From: Maribacter forsetii DSM 18668
Lineage (GTDB): Bacteria; Bacteroidota; Bacteroidia; Flavobacteriales; Flavobacteriaceae
Assembly: GCF_000744105.1 (NCBI RefSeq)
Contig: NZ_JQLH01000001.1
Coordinates: forward strand, 3,563,501 to 3,627,500
Direction of reading: 5' to 3'
DNA: 64,000 bases
Part shown: one piece after another, positions 30,949 through 39,920 of the stretch
How positions within the stretch are numbered: the stretch's first letter is position 1
Layout of the letters: each line of letters opens with the position of its first letter
Position numbers and translations under genes: made by a program
Notes under the pieces: generated by a model
The model's input: the letters and a program-made list of their open reading frames with translations, nothing else
Told to the model about the DNA's origin: nothing
Databases searched by the model: none

Positions 30949-32232
30949 TTAAACTGTTTCAGCTTTAAGTTCTTCTGCTTTACCATCTGAATCTTTAGGA
31001 TAGATAGTAGCATTCTTTAATCTGTTCATTCTATTCTTAATATTGCCCCTAACCACGTAGTGATCAATTGTTGGTGCGAATACATTCATTAACAATATTG
31101 CTAAGAAAACACCCTCTGGGTACGCAGGGTTGAATACACGAATCATTACCGAGATAAACCCAATAAAGAAACCATAATACCATTTCCCCTTATTTGTTTG
31201 TGAACCAGTTACAGGGTCGGTAGCCATATATACAATACCAAATGCTAAACCACCTACTATTAAATGTTTCCAGAAATCGAAACTCATTAAACCGTAAAAC
31301 TTACTAGATTCTGCAATCCATCCAAATTCCACTACTTGATTGAAGATTAAGCCCATCACCAAAGAACCAATAACAGCACTTAGCATAATTCTCCAACTAG
31401 CGATTTTAGTGAATATCAAGAATAATCCTCCTAAAAGAATTAAGAATGCCGATGTTTCACCAACTGAACCAGGTATAAAACCGAAGAACATATCAGAAAC
31501 CGAGTACGACATTTCAGCACCTTTATTCTGCGCTAAGAATCCTAATATGGTTTCTCCTGAAAATGCATCAACGTTAGTTGCACCTGCTAAAATTTCTTCT
31601 GATCTTTCTCTTGCTCCGTAAACCCATACTTTATCACCACTCATCCAAGTAGGATAAGCGAAAAACAAGAATGCTCTAATTGTTAAGGCAGGATTTAGAA
31701 TATTCATTCCCGTACCTCCAAAAACTTCTTTACCGATAACAACTCCGAAAACTACTGCTACCGATAACATCCATAGTGGCGTATCAACAGGAACTATTAA
31801 CGGCACCAACATACCAGTTACCAAGTAACCTTCTTCTACTTCATGCCCTTTTATTACCGCAAAAATAAATTCAACGATAAGACCCACTGCATAAGAAACA
31901 ACAACCAACGGCAATACCTTAATAATACCGATCCAGAAATTATCCCAAGTAAGGAAATCGTTCATTAAAGAAAAATCTGCCGGAAATCCGTTTATTGCAG
32001 AATAGTGTTGATAACCTGCATTGAACATAGAAAATATCAACACCGGTACCAGTGCCATTATTACCGTGTTCATCGTACGCTTTAAATCATCTGCAGATTT
32101 TACATGTGTACCACCTGCATGCGTAGTTTCATCTGGCGAAAACAAAAAAGTATGAAAGGCATTAAAGGCAGGAGCCATTTTCTTACCCTGATACTTCAGT
32201 TTAAGTTCGTGTAATTTGCTTTTTAAACTCAT
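30949..32232 (-). CDS. nqrB: Na+-translocating NADH:quinone reductase subunit B
   Basis: The main Na+-translocating membrane subunit, with about ten helices, riboflavin and a covalent FMN. The 427-aa protein starts with the typical AFNAFHTFLFSPDETTHAG, and has VFGGTGMNILNPALTIRAF. The flavinylation region reads VDAFSGETIL, with Thr228 as the likely acceptor; the residue before it is Glu227 where many bacteria have Ala (SGAT). A nearby AGAT at 216-219 lacks the preceding Asp. It overlaps no gene; 3 bp from nqrA, 2 bp from nqrC. Confidence 0.97.
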   Translation of the reverse strand: MSLKSKLHELKLKYQGKKMAPAFNAFHTFLFSPDETTHAGGTHVKSADDLKRTMNTVIMALVPVLIFSMFNAGYQHYSAINGFPADFSLMNDFLTWDNFWIGIIKVLPLVVVSYAVGLIVEFIFAVIKGHEVEEGYLVTGMLVPLIVPVDTPLWMLSVAVVFGVVIGKEVFGGTGMNILNPALTIRAFLFFAYPTWMSGDKVWVYGARERSEEILAGATNVDAFSGETILGFLAQNKGAEMSYSVSDMFFGFIPGSVGETSAFLILLGGLFLIFTKIASWRIMLSAVIGSLVMGLIFNQVVEFGWIAESSKFYGLMSFDFWKHLIVGGLAFGIVYMATDPVTGSQTNKGKWYYGFFIGFISVMIRVFNPAYPEGVFLAILLMNVFAPTIDHYVVRGNIKNRMNRLKNATIYPKDSDGKAEELKAETV

Positions 32233-32235
32233 TTC

Positions 32236-33585
32236 TTATCCTATTTCTTTTTGCAATAAATCTAACCCCTCACGAATAATCTTCTGGTGTGGCTGTTTAG
32301 AAATACATATAAACTCAGTTAACGAAAAATCTTCTGGAGCCACTTCATACAAACCTAATTGCTCCATTTCATCCAAATCCTTAACCATACAAGCCTTTAA
32401 AAGCTGCATTGGAAAAATATCCATCGGAAAAACTTTTTCATATTGTCCCGTTACCACGAAAGCCCTATGCTCACCATTGGTATTGGTATCTAAATCATAT
32501 TTTTTATTTGGTTGCATCCAAGAGAAAGTCAATGCCCTGGTTGCCGAAATCTTATTGAAAACCGGTTTATTCCATCCAAACAACTCATAATCGTCTCCTT
32601 CTGGAATTACTGTTACCGTATTATTATAGTATCCTAAATAACCGTCTGGCTTACTTTTAGAACCTGTAAGCACATCACCATTGATTACTCTAAAATTCTC
32701 TTCATTAACGCCACTTGCGTATAAGAAAGTAGAAATTTCGGAACCAATTTTAGTAGTATAATATTTAGGCGCCTTTACCGATGAACCTGCAAGAGCTATA
32801 GTACGCTCTGCATTGAATTTACCTGTCAATAAATATTCACCTATAATAATTAAATCTTGAGGCGTTACCGTCCAAACCAACTCTCCTTTATTAATAGGAT
32901 CCAACTTATTGATTTGCGTACCTACCAAACCTGCAGGATGCGGACCTGACACATTATGCACCTCTACACCATTCATTGATGACAAAGGCGAACTACCAGA
33001 ACCAACAGAAACATGTACCTTACCAGGCGTTAACTTACCCAATGCAGTAATTGCTGTCTGCAACTCCTTTTCCTTTCCCTGCAACACATAATCCAAGTCT
33101 GCCTGCAAAGGACCACTTGAATATCCTGAAATGAAAATTGATTTCGGTGTAGTATCTGGGTTTGCGATTACATCATAAGGCCTTTGCTTAATAAATGGCC
33201 AACAGCCACTTTTCAACAACGTAGCTTTCAGCTCTTCTTTTGATGCATTCTCTACATCTAAAGCAGCACCTGAAAATGCCTCTTGTGTTTTATCTGCCAA
33301 TATCTTTAAGGTCAAAATACGTCTTCTATCCCCTCTTTCAATTTCTATAAGCTCACCGCTCACTGGCGAAACAAAAACCATACTTTCCATGTTTTTGTTA
33401 TAGAACAAAGGCTCGCCCGCTTTAACTTCGGCGCCTTGCTTTACCATCATTTTTGGGGTAATTCCGTGAAAATCACTTAACTGTATTGCGTAAACATTAC
33501 TTAAAACAGCTTTTGAAGTAGTCTGTTCTGCGGCGCCCACCAGATTAATGTTGAGCCCTTTCTTAATTCGAATGTCTTTTGACAT
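32236..33585 (-). CDS. nqrA: Na+-translocating NADH:quinone reductase subunit A
   Basis: The cytoplasmic, quinone-associated subunit and first gene of the operon. The 449-aa protein has the lipoyl-like N-terminal region (GITPKMMVKQGAEVKAGEPL, NMESMVFVSPVSGELI), HVSVGSGSSPLSSMNGVEVH, GPHPAGLVGTQI and the C-terminal MDIFPMQLLKACMVKDLDEM. Family length about 445. A -7 box lies 34-41 bp upstream on the minus strand. The plug gene at 33738 is divergent. Confidence 0.98.
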   Translation of the reverse strand: MSKDIRIKKGLNINLVGAAEQTTSKAVLSNVYAIQLSDFHGITPKMMVKQGAEVKAGEPLFYNKNMESMVFVSPVSGELIEIERGDRRRILTLKILADKTQEAFSGAALDVENASKEELKATLLKSGCWPFIKQRPYDVIANPDTTPKSIFISGYSSGPLQADLDYVLQGKEKELQTAITALGKLTPGKVHVSVGSGSSPLSSMNGVEVHNVSGPHPAGLVGTQINKLDPINKGELVWTVTPQDLIIIGEYLLTGKFNAERTIALAGSSVKAPKYYTTKIGSEISTFLYASGVNEENFRVINGDVLTGSKSKPDGYLGYYNNTVTVIPEGDDYELFGWNKPVFNKISATRALTFSWMQPNKKYDLDTNTNGEHRAFVVTGQYEKVFPMDIFPMQLLKACMVKDLDEMEQLGLYEVAPEDFSLTEFICISKQPHQKIIREGLDLLQKEIG

Positions 33586-33619
33586 GTGCGTTTAGACCTT
33601 TAGGTTATCAAAATTTGAG

Positions 33620-33627
33620 CAAATTTA
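33620..33627 (-). promoter_or_regulatory. Promoter -7 box TAAATTTG for the nqr operon
   Basis: On the minus strand this is TAAATTTG (TAnnTTTG), 35 bp upstream of the nqrA start, giving a leader of about 28 nt. No TTG at -33 on that strand. Motif and position only. Confidence 0.45.
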
Positions 33628-33737
33628 AGTACAAAAAGTTCGTTTTCATAATTATTGTCCCATAAATTAGACAATAGAACGAGGTATATTTTTTAGGCAC
33701 CCTTTTTGTTTACCTTTACTTAAAAAAACGGGGTATA

Positions 33738-34979
33738 ATGCGCATTTTCTTCAAACATTTTATTTGTCTATTATTTTTACAAAATTTAGTTGCACAAGTT
33801 CAGACAGAGATAAATCCGCCAGAAAACATAAAATCCATTGTTTTCAAAGGACCTACAGAAGATCAATTTCCCGTAATTAAAATAGGAGAACCTATTTATC
33901 TTGAGTTCGATGACGTTTTAGCCAATGAGCAAGACTACTATTATAAGGTAGTTCATTGCGATTATGATTGGACACCTTCTTCTCTTTTAAAATCCCAGTA
34001 CTTAGACGGTGTTGATAACCAGCGCATCACAGATTACGAAAACAGTTATAGCACTTTACAGTCATATTCTAATTATCAACTGACTATACCCAACGACAAT
34101 GTTAGACTAAAAGTTAGCGGTAATTATGTTTTAGAAATTTACAATAGCTACAACGAACTGCAGTTTTCACGAAGGTTTGTAGTTTACAAAGACATTGTTT
34201 CTGTAGCCACGGAAGTAAAACGTTCTAGAGATTTTAATTTTATCAATGAAAAACAAGTAGTTCAATTCAGTATTACTTCTGGCTCGTTAAGATTAATAAA
34301 CCCAAAGAAAGAAGTAAAAGTAGCCATTCTTCAAAATCATTATTGGCCAACCGCAATAACCAATGTACCACCGCAATACACCATGGGCGATGAACTGGTT
34401 TATAAATATGACCAAGAAACAGCATTTTACGGCGGTAACGAATATCTACTTTTTGACACTAGCGACCTTAGAGCCCCAAGTTCACAAATTTCAAGTATTG
34501 ACTTGACCGACCTATATAACCATTACTTGTTTTCTGACGATTTCAGAAACGACAAGCCTTACACTTATTTCCCTGACATAAATGGTGATTATGTCGTTAG
34601 AACCTTACAAGGTGACAATGCCTCTAGAGAAGCTGAATACACCAATGTTTATTTTAGCCTACCCTACACTGAATTCATTGCCCTTGATGATGTTTATATT
34701 TTTGGGAAATTCAACAACTACGCACTAACCAATGAAAATAAGATGGTCTACAATGAAAAAAATGGGATGTTAGAGGCTACCCTAAAAATGAAACAAGGAT
34801 TTTACAATTACAAATACGCTGTTAAAAGCGGTGATAATATTAAATTAAACGGCGTTGGAGGGAACTTTCATTTTACCGAAAACACCTACTTGGTACTGGT
34901 ATATTACCGAAACTTTGGAGACATGTACGACAGTATTATCGGTATTGGATCTGCCAATTCTAGAAATATCACCAACTAG
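33738..34979 (+). CDS. Type IX secretion system plug protein (DUF5103)
   Basis: The T9SS plug protein closes the periplasmic end of the SprA outer-membrane translocon. The 413-aa protein has a signal peptide (1-19, ending NLVAQ), an N-terminal beta domain with IKSIVFKGPTEDQFPVIKIG, YYYKVVHCDYDWTPSSLLKSQYL (read in two parts), the middle ENEKQVVQFSITSG-like segment and a C-terminal beta domain with YIFGKFNNYALTNENKM and GFYNYKYAV. These are the marks of the family formerly called DUF5103, normally 410-430 aa. Location: periplasm. It is divergent from nqrA. Confidence 0.9.
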   Translation: MRIFFKHFICLLFLQNLVAQVQTEINPPENIKSIVFKGPTEDQFPVIKIGEPIYLEFDDVLANEQDYYYKVVHCDYDWTPSSLLKSQYLDGVDNQRITDYENSYSTLQSYSNYQLTIPNDNVRLKVSGNYVLEIYNSYNELQFSRRFVVYKDIVSVATEVKRSRDFNFINEKQVVQFSITSGSLRLINPKKEVKVAILQNHYWPTAITNVPPQYTMGDELVYKYDQETAFYGGNEYLLFDTSDLRAPSSQISSIDLTDLYNHYLFSDDFRNDKPYTYFPDINGDYVVRTLQGDNASREAEYTNVYFSLPYTEFIALDDVYIFGKFNNYALTNENKMVYNEKNGMLEATLKMKQGFYNYKYAVKSGDNIKLNGVGGNFHFTENTYLVLVYYRNFGDMYDSIIGIGSANSRNITN

Positions 34980-35005
34980 CTGTATCTTTACGTTTTTCAT
35001 CAGTT

Positions 35006-36130
35006 ATGGAAAACAAACCAACCACTCAACCATCAGGTAGATTTAAATTAAAATACCGAGGAGCAGATTGCCTTAACTGCGGACACCCGCTAGAGTTGAG
35101 TGATAAATACTGCCCAAATTGCTCTCAAGCAAACAGCACAAAGAAACTTACTCTTTTAGATTTTTTTGAAGAATTTCTTGCAAATTACTTCTCCTATGAC
35201 TCTAAATTATGGAGAACATTAACGGCTCTTTTATTAAAACCAGGAAAAATAACCAAAGAATACATCTCTGGTAGACGACTGTCTTACACCAACCCTTTTC
35301 GCTTTCTGTTAAGCTTAGCAATAATCTATTTTTTAATTATAAGCTTCAATAATGAATTCGAATCATTTAATAAGTTCGGATCAATTAATAAAAATCCTGT
35401 TTTTGATCTGAATAACGAATTCAACAAAATAGAATTTGAAAATGAAGAAGAAAGAAAGCTCGCACGTGCACAATTAGATTCTTTTAATATCAATAGCTTC
35501 ATTAAAAATAGAATCAACGAAAAAGATTCTACCATACTATCTGACCCTGAATTGCATTTTAAAAAAATAGATACTGGCGGTCTAGCAGGGCGATTTATTG
35601 AAAAAGTCGATTTTTTCAATACCATTATAAGAAACGACACCATCTACTACTTTGAACAGGGAACTACCAAATTCAACATACCATCTGGTAATGAAAATGA
35701 GATGGCATTTAATTTAGCTACAAGTATTATTGAAATAGATAAGCGGCCTGGTTCATTTTTAAGCTCATTGATTTCGAAACTACCATTCACCACATTTTTC
35801 TTTCTCCCGTTCTTTTCTTTCTTCATTTGGATGGTCTATATCAGAAAAAAATACACTTATACCGATCATTTAATCTTTAGCTTTCACAATCAGTCATTAT
35901 TTTTTATCTTGCTCATTGTTAGCAATTTGCTCAACGCAGTGTTCGGTTTTAGAAGCGAAGGATTGTTTATTCTCATATTCGCAATTTATCTTTACAAAGC
36001 AATGCGCAATTTCTATCAACAAAGAAGAGTTAAAACGGTTATAAAGTATTTTTTCCTAAATGCAATATTTTTTATCTTAGGGATTATAGCTATAACCATA
36101 TTAATAGCACAGAGCGTATTTACCTATTAA
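35006..36130 (+). CDS. DUF3667 domain membrane protein
   Basis: A 374-aa membrane protein with an N-terminal zinc ribbon, CLNCGHPLELSDKYCPNC (about 20-37; two CxxC pairs), followed by LLDFFEEFLANYFSYDSK and TALLLKPGKITKEYISGRR, which define DUF3667. One helix follows at about 98-115 (FRFLLSLAIIYFLIISF), then an acidic soluble part, then four helices from about 250 to the C-terminus. The family has no known biochemical role. It lies 26 bp after the plug gene and 2 bp before apaG, so one transcript is possible. Confidence 0.88.
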   Translation: MENKPTTQPSGRFKLKYRGADCLNCGHPLELSDKYCPNCSQANSTKKLTLLDFFEEFLANYFSYDSKLWRTLTALLLKPGKITKEYISGRRLSYTNPFRFLLSLAIIYFLIISFNNEFESFNKFGSINKNPVFDLNNEFNKIEFENEEERKLARAQLDSFNINSFIKNRINEKDSTILSDPELHFKKIDTGGLAGRFIEKVDFFNTIIRNDTIYYFEQGTTKFNIPSGNENEMAFNLATSIIEIDKRPGSFLSSLISKLPFTTFFFLPFFSFFIWMVYIRKKYTYTDHLIFSFHNQSLFFILLIVSNLLNAVFGFRSEGLFILIFAIYLYKAMRNFYQQRRVKTVIKYFFLNAIFFILGIIAITILIAQSVFTY

Positions 36131-36132
36131 AT

Positions 36133-36522
36133 ATGATGATAACACAAGTTACTAAAGGCATAAAAATATCGGTACAAACAACTTTTGAAGGCACATTCTT
36201 CAAAAACTACAAAATGCATTATGCATTTGGGTATACCATTACCATTGAGAACCAAAGCAAAGATGCCGTTCAACTAACTTCTCGTCATTGGAAAATATAT
36301 GACTCTCTAAATGACATGGAAACTTTAGATGGCGAAGGCGTTATCGGCAAAAAACCGGTTATTCAACCAGGTGAATCACACACCTATAATTCCGGTTGTT
36401 TACTTACTTCTCCTATTGGTGCCATGAAAGGTCATTACAATATGGTAATCATGAACAATGCTCAAAAATTTAGGGTTTACATCCCAACCTTTAAATTTAG
36501 CGCACCCTTCGCACTTAATTAA
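36133..36522 (+). CDS. apaG: Co2+/Mg2+ efflux-associated protein ApaG
   Basis: A 129-aa fibronectin-III-like fold protein, cytoplasmic. Seen: GIKISVQTTFEG, YTITIENQSKDAVQLTSRHW, GEGVIGKKPVIQPGESHTY and SPIGAMKGHYNM, the classic ApaG signatures, including the GxGVxG loop. Length is 124-128 in most species; the second ATG (36136) gives 128. The exact molecular role is not known, though the name comes from Co2+ resistance and Ap4A hydrolase operons. It is 2 bp after the DUF3667 gene. Confidence 0.95.
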   Translation: MMITQVTKGIKISVQTTFEGTFFKNYKMHYAFGYTITIENQSKDAVQLTSRHWKIYDSLNDMETLDGEGVIGKKPVIQPGESHTYNSGCLLTSPIGAMKGHYNMVIMNNAQKFRVYIPTFKFSAPFALN

Positions 36523-36566
36523 TTCCTTTTAATCTTTTATTAGTTTTTAGTCCTACACCCTTTTAG

Positions 36567-36574
36567 TACCTTTG
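36567..36574 (+). promoter_or_regulatory. Promoter -7 box TACCTTTG for pruA
   Basis: Exact TAnnTTTG match 29 bp before the pruA ATG, in the same TACCTTTG form as the rpsO promoter. No clear -33 TTG. Confidence 0.55.
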
Positions 36575-36603
36575 GTCAACAATTTAATTTAAAAATTTTG
36601 ACA

Positions 36604-38232
36604 ATGGGTAAAGGATTTTTTCAAGTTCCTACAGCTATTAATGAGCCAATTAAAAGCTATGCTCCTGGTTCACCAGAAAGAGAAGCGGTTTTGGAACAAT
36701 ACAAAGCATATTTCAACGACAAGATAGATGTACCTATGTACATTGGCTCTGAAGAGGTACGCACTGGCAACACCAAGCCAATGTCCCCACCACACGACCA
36801 CAAGCACATTGTTGGTACTTACCACACTGCAAACAAAGAAAATGTACAGTCTGCTATTGATAATAGCTTAGCATCAAGAGATGCATGGGCCAATTTAACT
36901 TGGGAGCAGCGTGCTGCAATTTTCTTGAAAGCAGCTGAGTTAATTGCCGGACCTTACCGTGCAAAGATTAACGCGGCCACTATGATCGCACAATCTAAAA
37001 ATATTCACCAAGCGGAAATAGATGCCGCATGTGAGCTCATTGATTTTTTACGTTTTAACGTAGAATACATGTCTCAAATTTATGAAGAGCAGCCAGATTC
37101 TGCCGAAGGTATTTGGAACAGAGTGGAATATCGTCCACTAGAAGGATTTGTATACGCTATTACCCCATTTAACTTTACAGCCATAGCCGGTAACCTTCCT
37201 GCAAGTGCAGCTATGATGGGTAACGTTGTCGTATGGAAACCTAGTGATTCTCAAATTTTCTCTGCAAAAGTTATTGTTGATATTTTCAAAGAAGCAGGTT
37301 TACCTGACGGAGTTATCAATGTTGTTTATGGTGATCCAGTTATGATTACTGATACTGTACTAAGCAGCCCTGACTTTGCCGGACTACACTTTACGGGTTC
37401 AACACATGTTTTCAAAGAACTTTGGAAACAGATAGGAAACAACATACACACCTACAAAACATACCCGAAAATAGTTGGTGAAACTGGTGGCAAAGATTTT
37501 ATTCTAGCACACCCTACCGCTAACCCTAAACAAGTAGCAACGGCTATTTCTAGAGGTGCATTTGAATTTCAAGGTCAAAAATGTAGTGCTGCCTCAAGAG
37601 TATATTTACCAAAATCTACTTCTAAAGAGATTCTAGAATTTGTTAAAGCTGATATTGCATCTTTCAACAAACCAGGCTCACCTGAAGATATGAGCAACTT
37701 TATTACCGCTGTTATTCACGAAGGTTCTTTTGACAAATTGGCGAAGTACATTACGCAGGCTAAAGAAGATGAAAATGCCGAAATATATGCAGGTGGTTCT
37801 TTTGACAAATCTAAAGGGTACTTCATTGAACCAACGGTTATCTTAACAACAGATCCTAAATACACTACTATGGAAACTGAATTATTCGGTCCTGTAGTTA
37901 CAATTTATGTTTACGATGATAAAGATTGGAGCGAAACATTACAATTAATTGATGGCACTTCTGAGTACGCACTTACTGGCGCTGTACTTTCACAGGATAG
38001 ATATGCTATTGATGAAGCTACAAAAGCATTACAAAACTGTGCAGGTAACTTCTATATTAACGACAAACCTACAGGTGCCGTTGTTGGCCAACAACCATTT
38101 GGTGGAGCAAGAGCATCTGGAACAAACGATAAGGCTGGATCAGCTCAAAACCTTTTACGTTGGGTTTCTCCAAGATTGATCAAAGAGACTTTTGTTACCC
38201 CTGTAGATTACAGGTATCCGTTTTTAGGATAA
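36604..38232 (+). CDS. pruA: L-glutamate gamma-semialdehyde dehydrogenase
   Basis: Oxidises glutamate semialdehyde/pyrroline-5-carboxylate to glutamate in proline breakdown, using NAD+. The 542-aa protein (from ATG at 36604; an upstream TTG at 36598 is unlikely) is an aldehyde dehydrogenase with the Glu motif GETGGKDF, the catalytic Cys327 in GQKCSAASR, and TELFGPVVTIYVY. Single-domain PruA of the eukaryote-like length (about 540), not the PutA fusion. Its N-terminal GKGFFQVPTAINEP is typical for Bacteroidota. A strong terminator follows 14 bp after the stop; the gene is monocistronic. Confidence 0.96.
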   Translation: MGKGFFQVPTAINEPIKSYAPGSPEREAVLEQYKAYFNDKIDVPMYIGSEEVRTGNTKPMSPPHDHKHIVGTYHTANKENVQSAIDNSLASRDAWANLTWEQRAAIFLKAAELIAGPYRAKINAATMIAQSKNIHQAEIDAACELIDFLRFNVEYMSQIYEEQPDSAEGIWNRVEYRPLEGFVYAITPFNFTAIAGNLPASAAMMGNVVVWKPSDSQIFSAKVIVDIFKEAGLPDGVINVVYGDPVMITDTVLSSPDFAGLHFTGSTHVFKELWKQIGNNIHTYKTYPKIVGETGGKDFILAHPTANPKQVATAISRGAFEFQGQKCSAASRVYLPKSTSKEILEFVKADIASFNKPGSPEDMSNFITAVIHEGSFDKLAKYITQAKEDENAEIYAGGSFDKSKGYFIEPTVILTTDPKYTTMETELFGPVVTIYVYDDKDWSETLQLIDGTSEYALTGAVLSQDRYAIDEATKALQNCAGNFYINDKPTGAVVGQQPFGGARASGTNDKAGSAQNLLRWVSPRLIKETFVTPVDYRYPFLG

Positions 38233-38245
38233 AAAAAGCAACTTT

Positions 38246-38276
38246 AAAGGCTGAATGTAAATTCAGCCTTTTTTTT
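38246..38276 (+). terminator. Terminator after pruA
   Basis: AAAGGCTGAAT / ATTCAGCCTTT, an 11-bp perfect stem with a 4-nt loop (GTAA) and a T run of eight. It begins 14 bp after the pruA stop codon. Confidence 0.93.
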
Positions 38277-38346
38277 GATATAGCGCTACTTTTAGCTTAA
38301 ATTACAAGTATTACAAATTACTTTTAACAACCTTAACACACTAATT

Positions 38347-38859
38347 ATGAAAAAGTTATTACTCGCAGTATTCTTATTTACAGGCTGCTTTTCTTATGCA
38401 CAAGATGGTTTAACACAAAACAGCATTAAAGCTGTATTAACCGGCAACCAATCTCAAGTAATACAACTGGCCGAAGCTTTCCCTGAAGATAAATATGATT
38501 GGAGACCATCAGAAGGCATCAGTTCCGTGGGCGAAGCTTTGCTACATGTTGCGGGTGGTAATTATTTTTTAGCTTCTAAATTAGGCTTTGCCCCACCTGA
38601 GGATGTAGATGTAATGGGATTAAATAAAATCACCGGTAAAGAAAATATTATCGCAGCCTTGAAAAAATCGAATGAATTTGTTCTTGAAAACATCACTAAA
38701 GTAGAAGATGGCACTTTAGACGAAGAAGTTGATTTTGGTTTTATGAAATCTAATAAATTAGGCGGACTACTTGCCATCATGGAGCATAACGGGGAACACA
38801 AAGGTCAGTTAATTGCTTATGCAAGAAGCAATGACGTGGTACCACCATGGAGTGAATAA
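38347..38859 (+). CDS. Exported DinB-like protein
   Basis: A 170-aa protein with a signal peptide (1-18, ending FSYAQ) before a DinB-like four-helix bundle (about 25-165). His residues that usually bind metal in this fold are seen at LLHVAGG and EHNGEHKGQLIAYAR. Most DinB/YfiT/BstA proteins are cytoplasmic; this one should be periplasmic, which excludes a bacillithiol transferase role in the cytosol. NCBI-style name would be DinB family protein. It has its own terminator and lies between pruA and the convergent rsmG. Confidence 0.88.
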   Translation: MKKLLLAVFLFTGCFSYAQDGLTQNSIKAVLTGNQSQVIQLAEAFPEDKYDWRPSEGISSVGEALLHVAGGNYFLASKLGFAPPEDVDVMGLNKITGKENIIAALKKSNEFVLENITKVEDGTLDEEVDFGFMKSNKLGGLLAIMEHNGEHKGQLIAYARSNDVVPPWSE

Positions 38860-38875
38860 ACTGTTTAACACCTGT

Positions 38876-38914
38876 AAAAAATGCCCATCAACTACATGTT
38901 GACGGGCATTTTTT
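38876..38914. terminator. Bidirectional-looking terminator after DinB-like gene
   Basis: AAAAATGCCC-x-TCAA / TTGA-x-GGGCATTTTT, with one internal A-C mismatch on plus and G-U on minus, and T runs on both sides. It starts 17 bp after the DinB-like stop. Confidence 0.8.
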
Positions 38915-39036
38915 TTATATTTTTTTAGAAAACATTAACACCTATTGAATACAATACCAATGTAAATTTAACGTTAATTAATTGTAAACTCAGTGTGATT
39001 TACCGAACTTTGTACCTCATTTAAAATCAATTGCTT

Positions 39037-39153
39037 ATGACTATCGACAGTATTAAATTACATATTACCTGTATTCAGATTTATTCTTGGAATTATTTAA
39101 AAGAGTTTGCCCGCAAATACAAGAAGGCTTACTACAGTTCTTTTCTTCTTTAA
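39037..39153 (+). CDS. Possible 38-aa small protein
   Basis: A possible small gene in the otherwise empty interval 38915-39164. It encodes 38 residues starting MTIDSIKLHITCIQIYSWNY and ending KYKKAYYSSFLL, with a basic, aromatic second half. A near-match to a promoter (TTG at about 38982, then GAACTTTG at about 39005-39012) lies upstream with a 20-bp spacer. It ends 12 bp from the convergent rsmG stop. No family is recognised; it may be chance. Confidence 0.3.
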   Translation: MTIDSIKLHITCIQIYSWNYLKEFARKYKKAYYSSFLL

Positions 39154-39164
39154 AAGATTTACGC

Positions 39165-39800
39165 TTACCCTTTAAACTTTAACGGTAAATAGACCATTTT
39201 CTTTGTCTCAAAGAAATCTTCTTTAAAATAATCGGTCAAATTATATATTTCAGCCGTTCTATAGTCTTTTAATTCCTCGTTTAAATCACCTCCTTTTAAA
39301 TACAAGATTCCATTGCGAATAGGGTGTTGAGATTCCTTTTTAATTTTTCCTTTTATCCAGTGTACAAAAGTTGGCATAGCTGCCACCGCTCTACTGACGA
39401 TAAAATCGAATTTACCCGGTATCTCTTCAACCCTAGCGTTTATGGTAGTAACATTTGTTAGTTGCAAACCTTCAACTACCTCGTTTACTACTTTTATCTT
39501 TTTACCAATAGAGTCTACCAGCGTAAAATGAACTTCAGGAAATAAAATTGCTAAAGGAATACCAGGAAACCCTCCTCCAGTACCGACATCAAGGATAGAT
39601 GAACCATCTTTGAATTCTATAAATTTTGCTATTCCCAAAGAATGCAATACATGTCTTAAGTAAAGTTCATCTATGTCCTTTCTTGAAACCACATTAATTT
39701 TTTGGTTCCAATCTTTATATAATTCCTCTAATCTTTCAAAGCTTTCTTTCTGTTTCTCAGATAAATTGGGAAAATTTTCAAATATGATTTCAGCAGTCAT
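39165..39800 (-). CDS. rsmG: 16S rRNA (guanine527-N7)-methyltransferase
   Basis: RsmG (GidB) makes m7G527 in 16S rRNA. The 211-aa protein has motif I LDVGTGGGFPGIPLAI (about 69-84), VHFTLVDSIGKKIKVV (about 89-104), TINARVEEIPGKFDFIVSRAVA (two adjoining parts) and a normal length (about 205-240). The N-terminal KQKESFERLEELYKDWN and INVVSRKDIDELYLRHVLHS are family hallmarks. Divergent from the desaturase over 120 bp; transcription from the minus strand ends opposite the possible small gene. Confidence 0.96.
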   Translation of the reverse strand: MTAEIIFENFPNLSEKQKESFERLEELYKDWNQKINVVSRKDIDELYLRHVLHSLGIAKFIEFKDGSSILDVGTGGGFPGIPLAILFPEVHFTLVDSIGKKIKVVNEVVEGLQLTNVTTINARVEEIPGKFDFIVSRAVAAMPTFVHWIKGKIKKESQHPIRNGILYLKGGDLNEELKDYRTAEIYNLTDYFKEDFFETKKMVYLPLKFKG

Positions 39801-39920
39801 CCGTATATTTGTAAATAGATTTAATTAGTATATTCACTTGTGCAAAGATTTAGCTTTTAATTAAGCTATCAAACTATTATAGATTCAATTACATTTTATT
39901 AAGTAAAAGATTACCGAATT

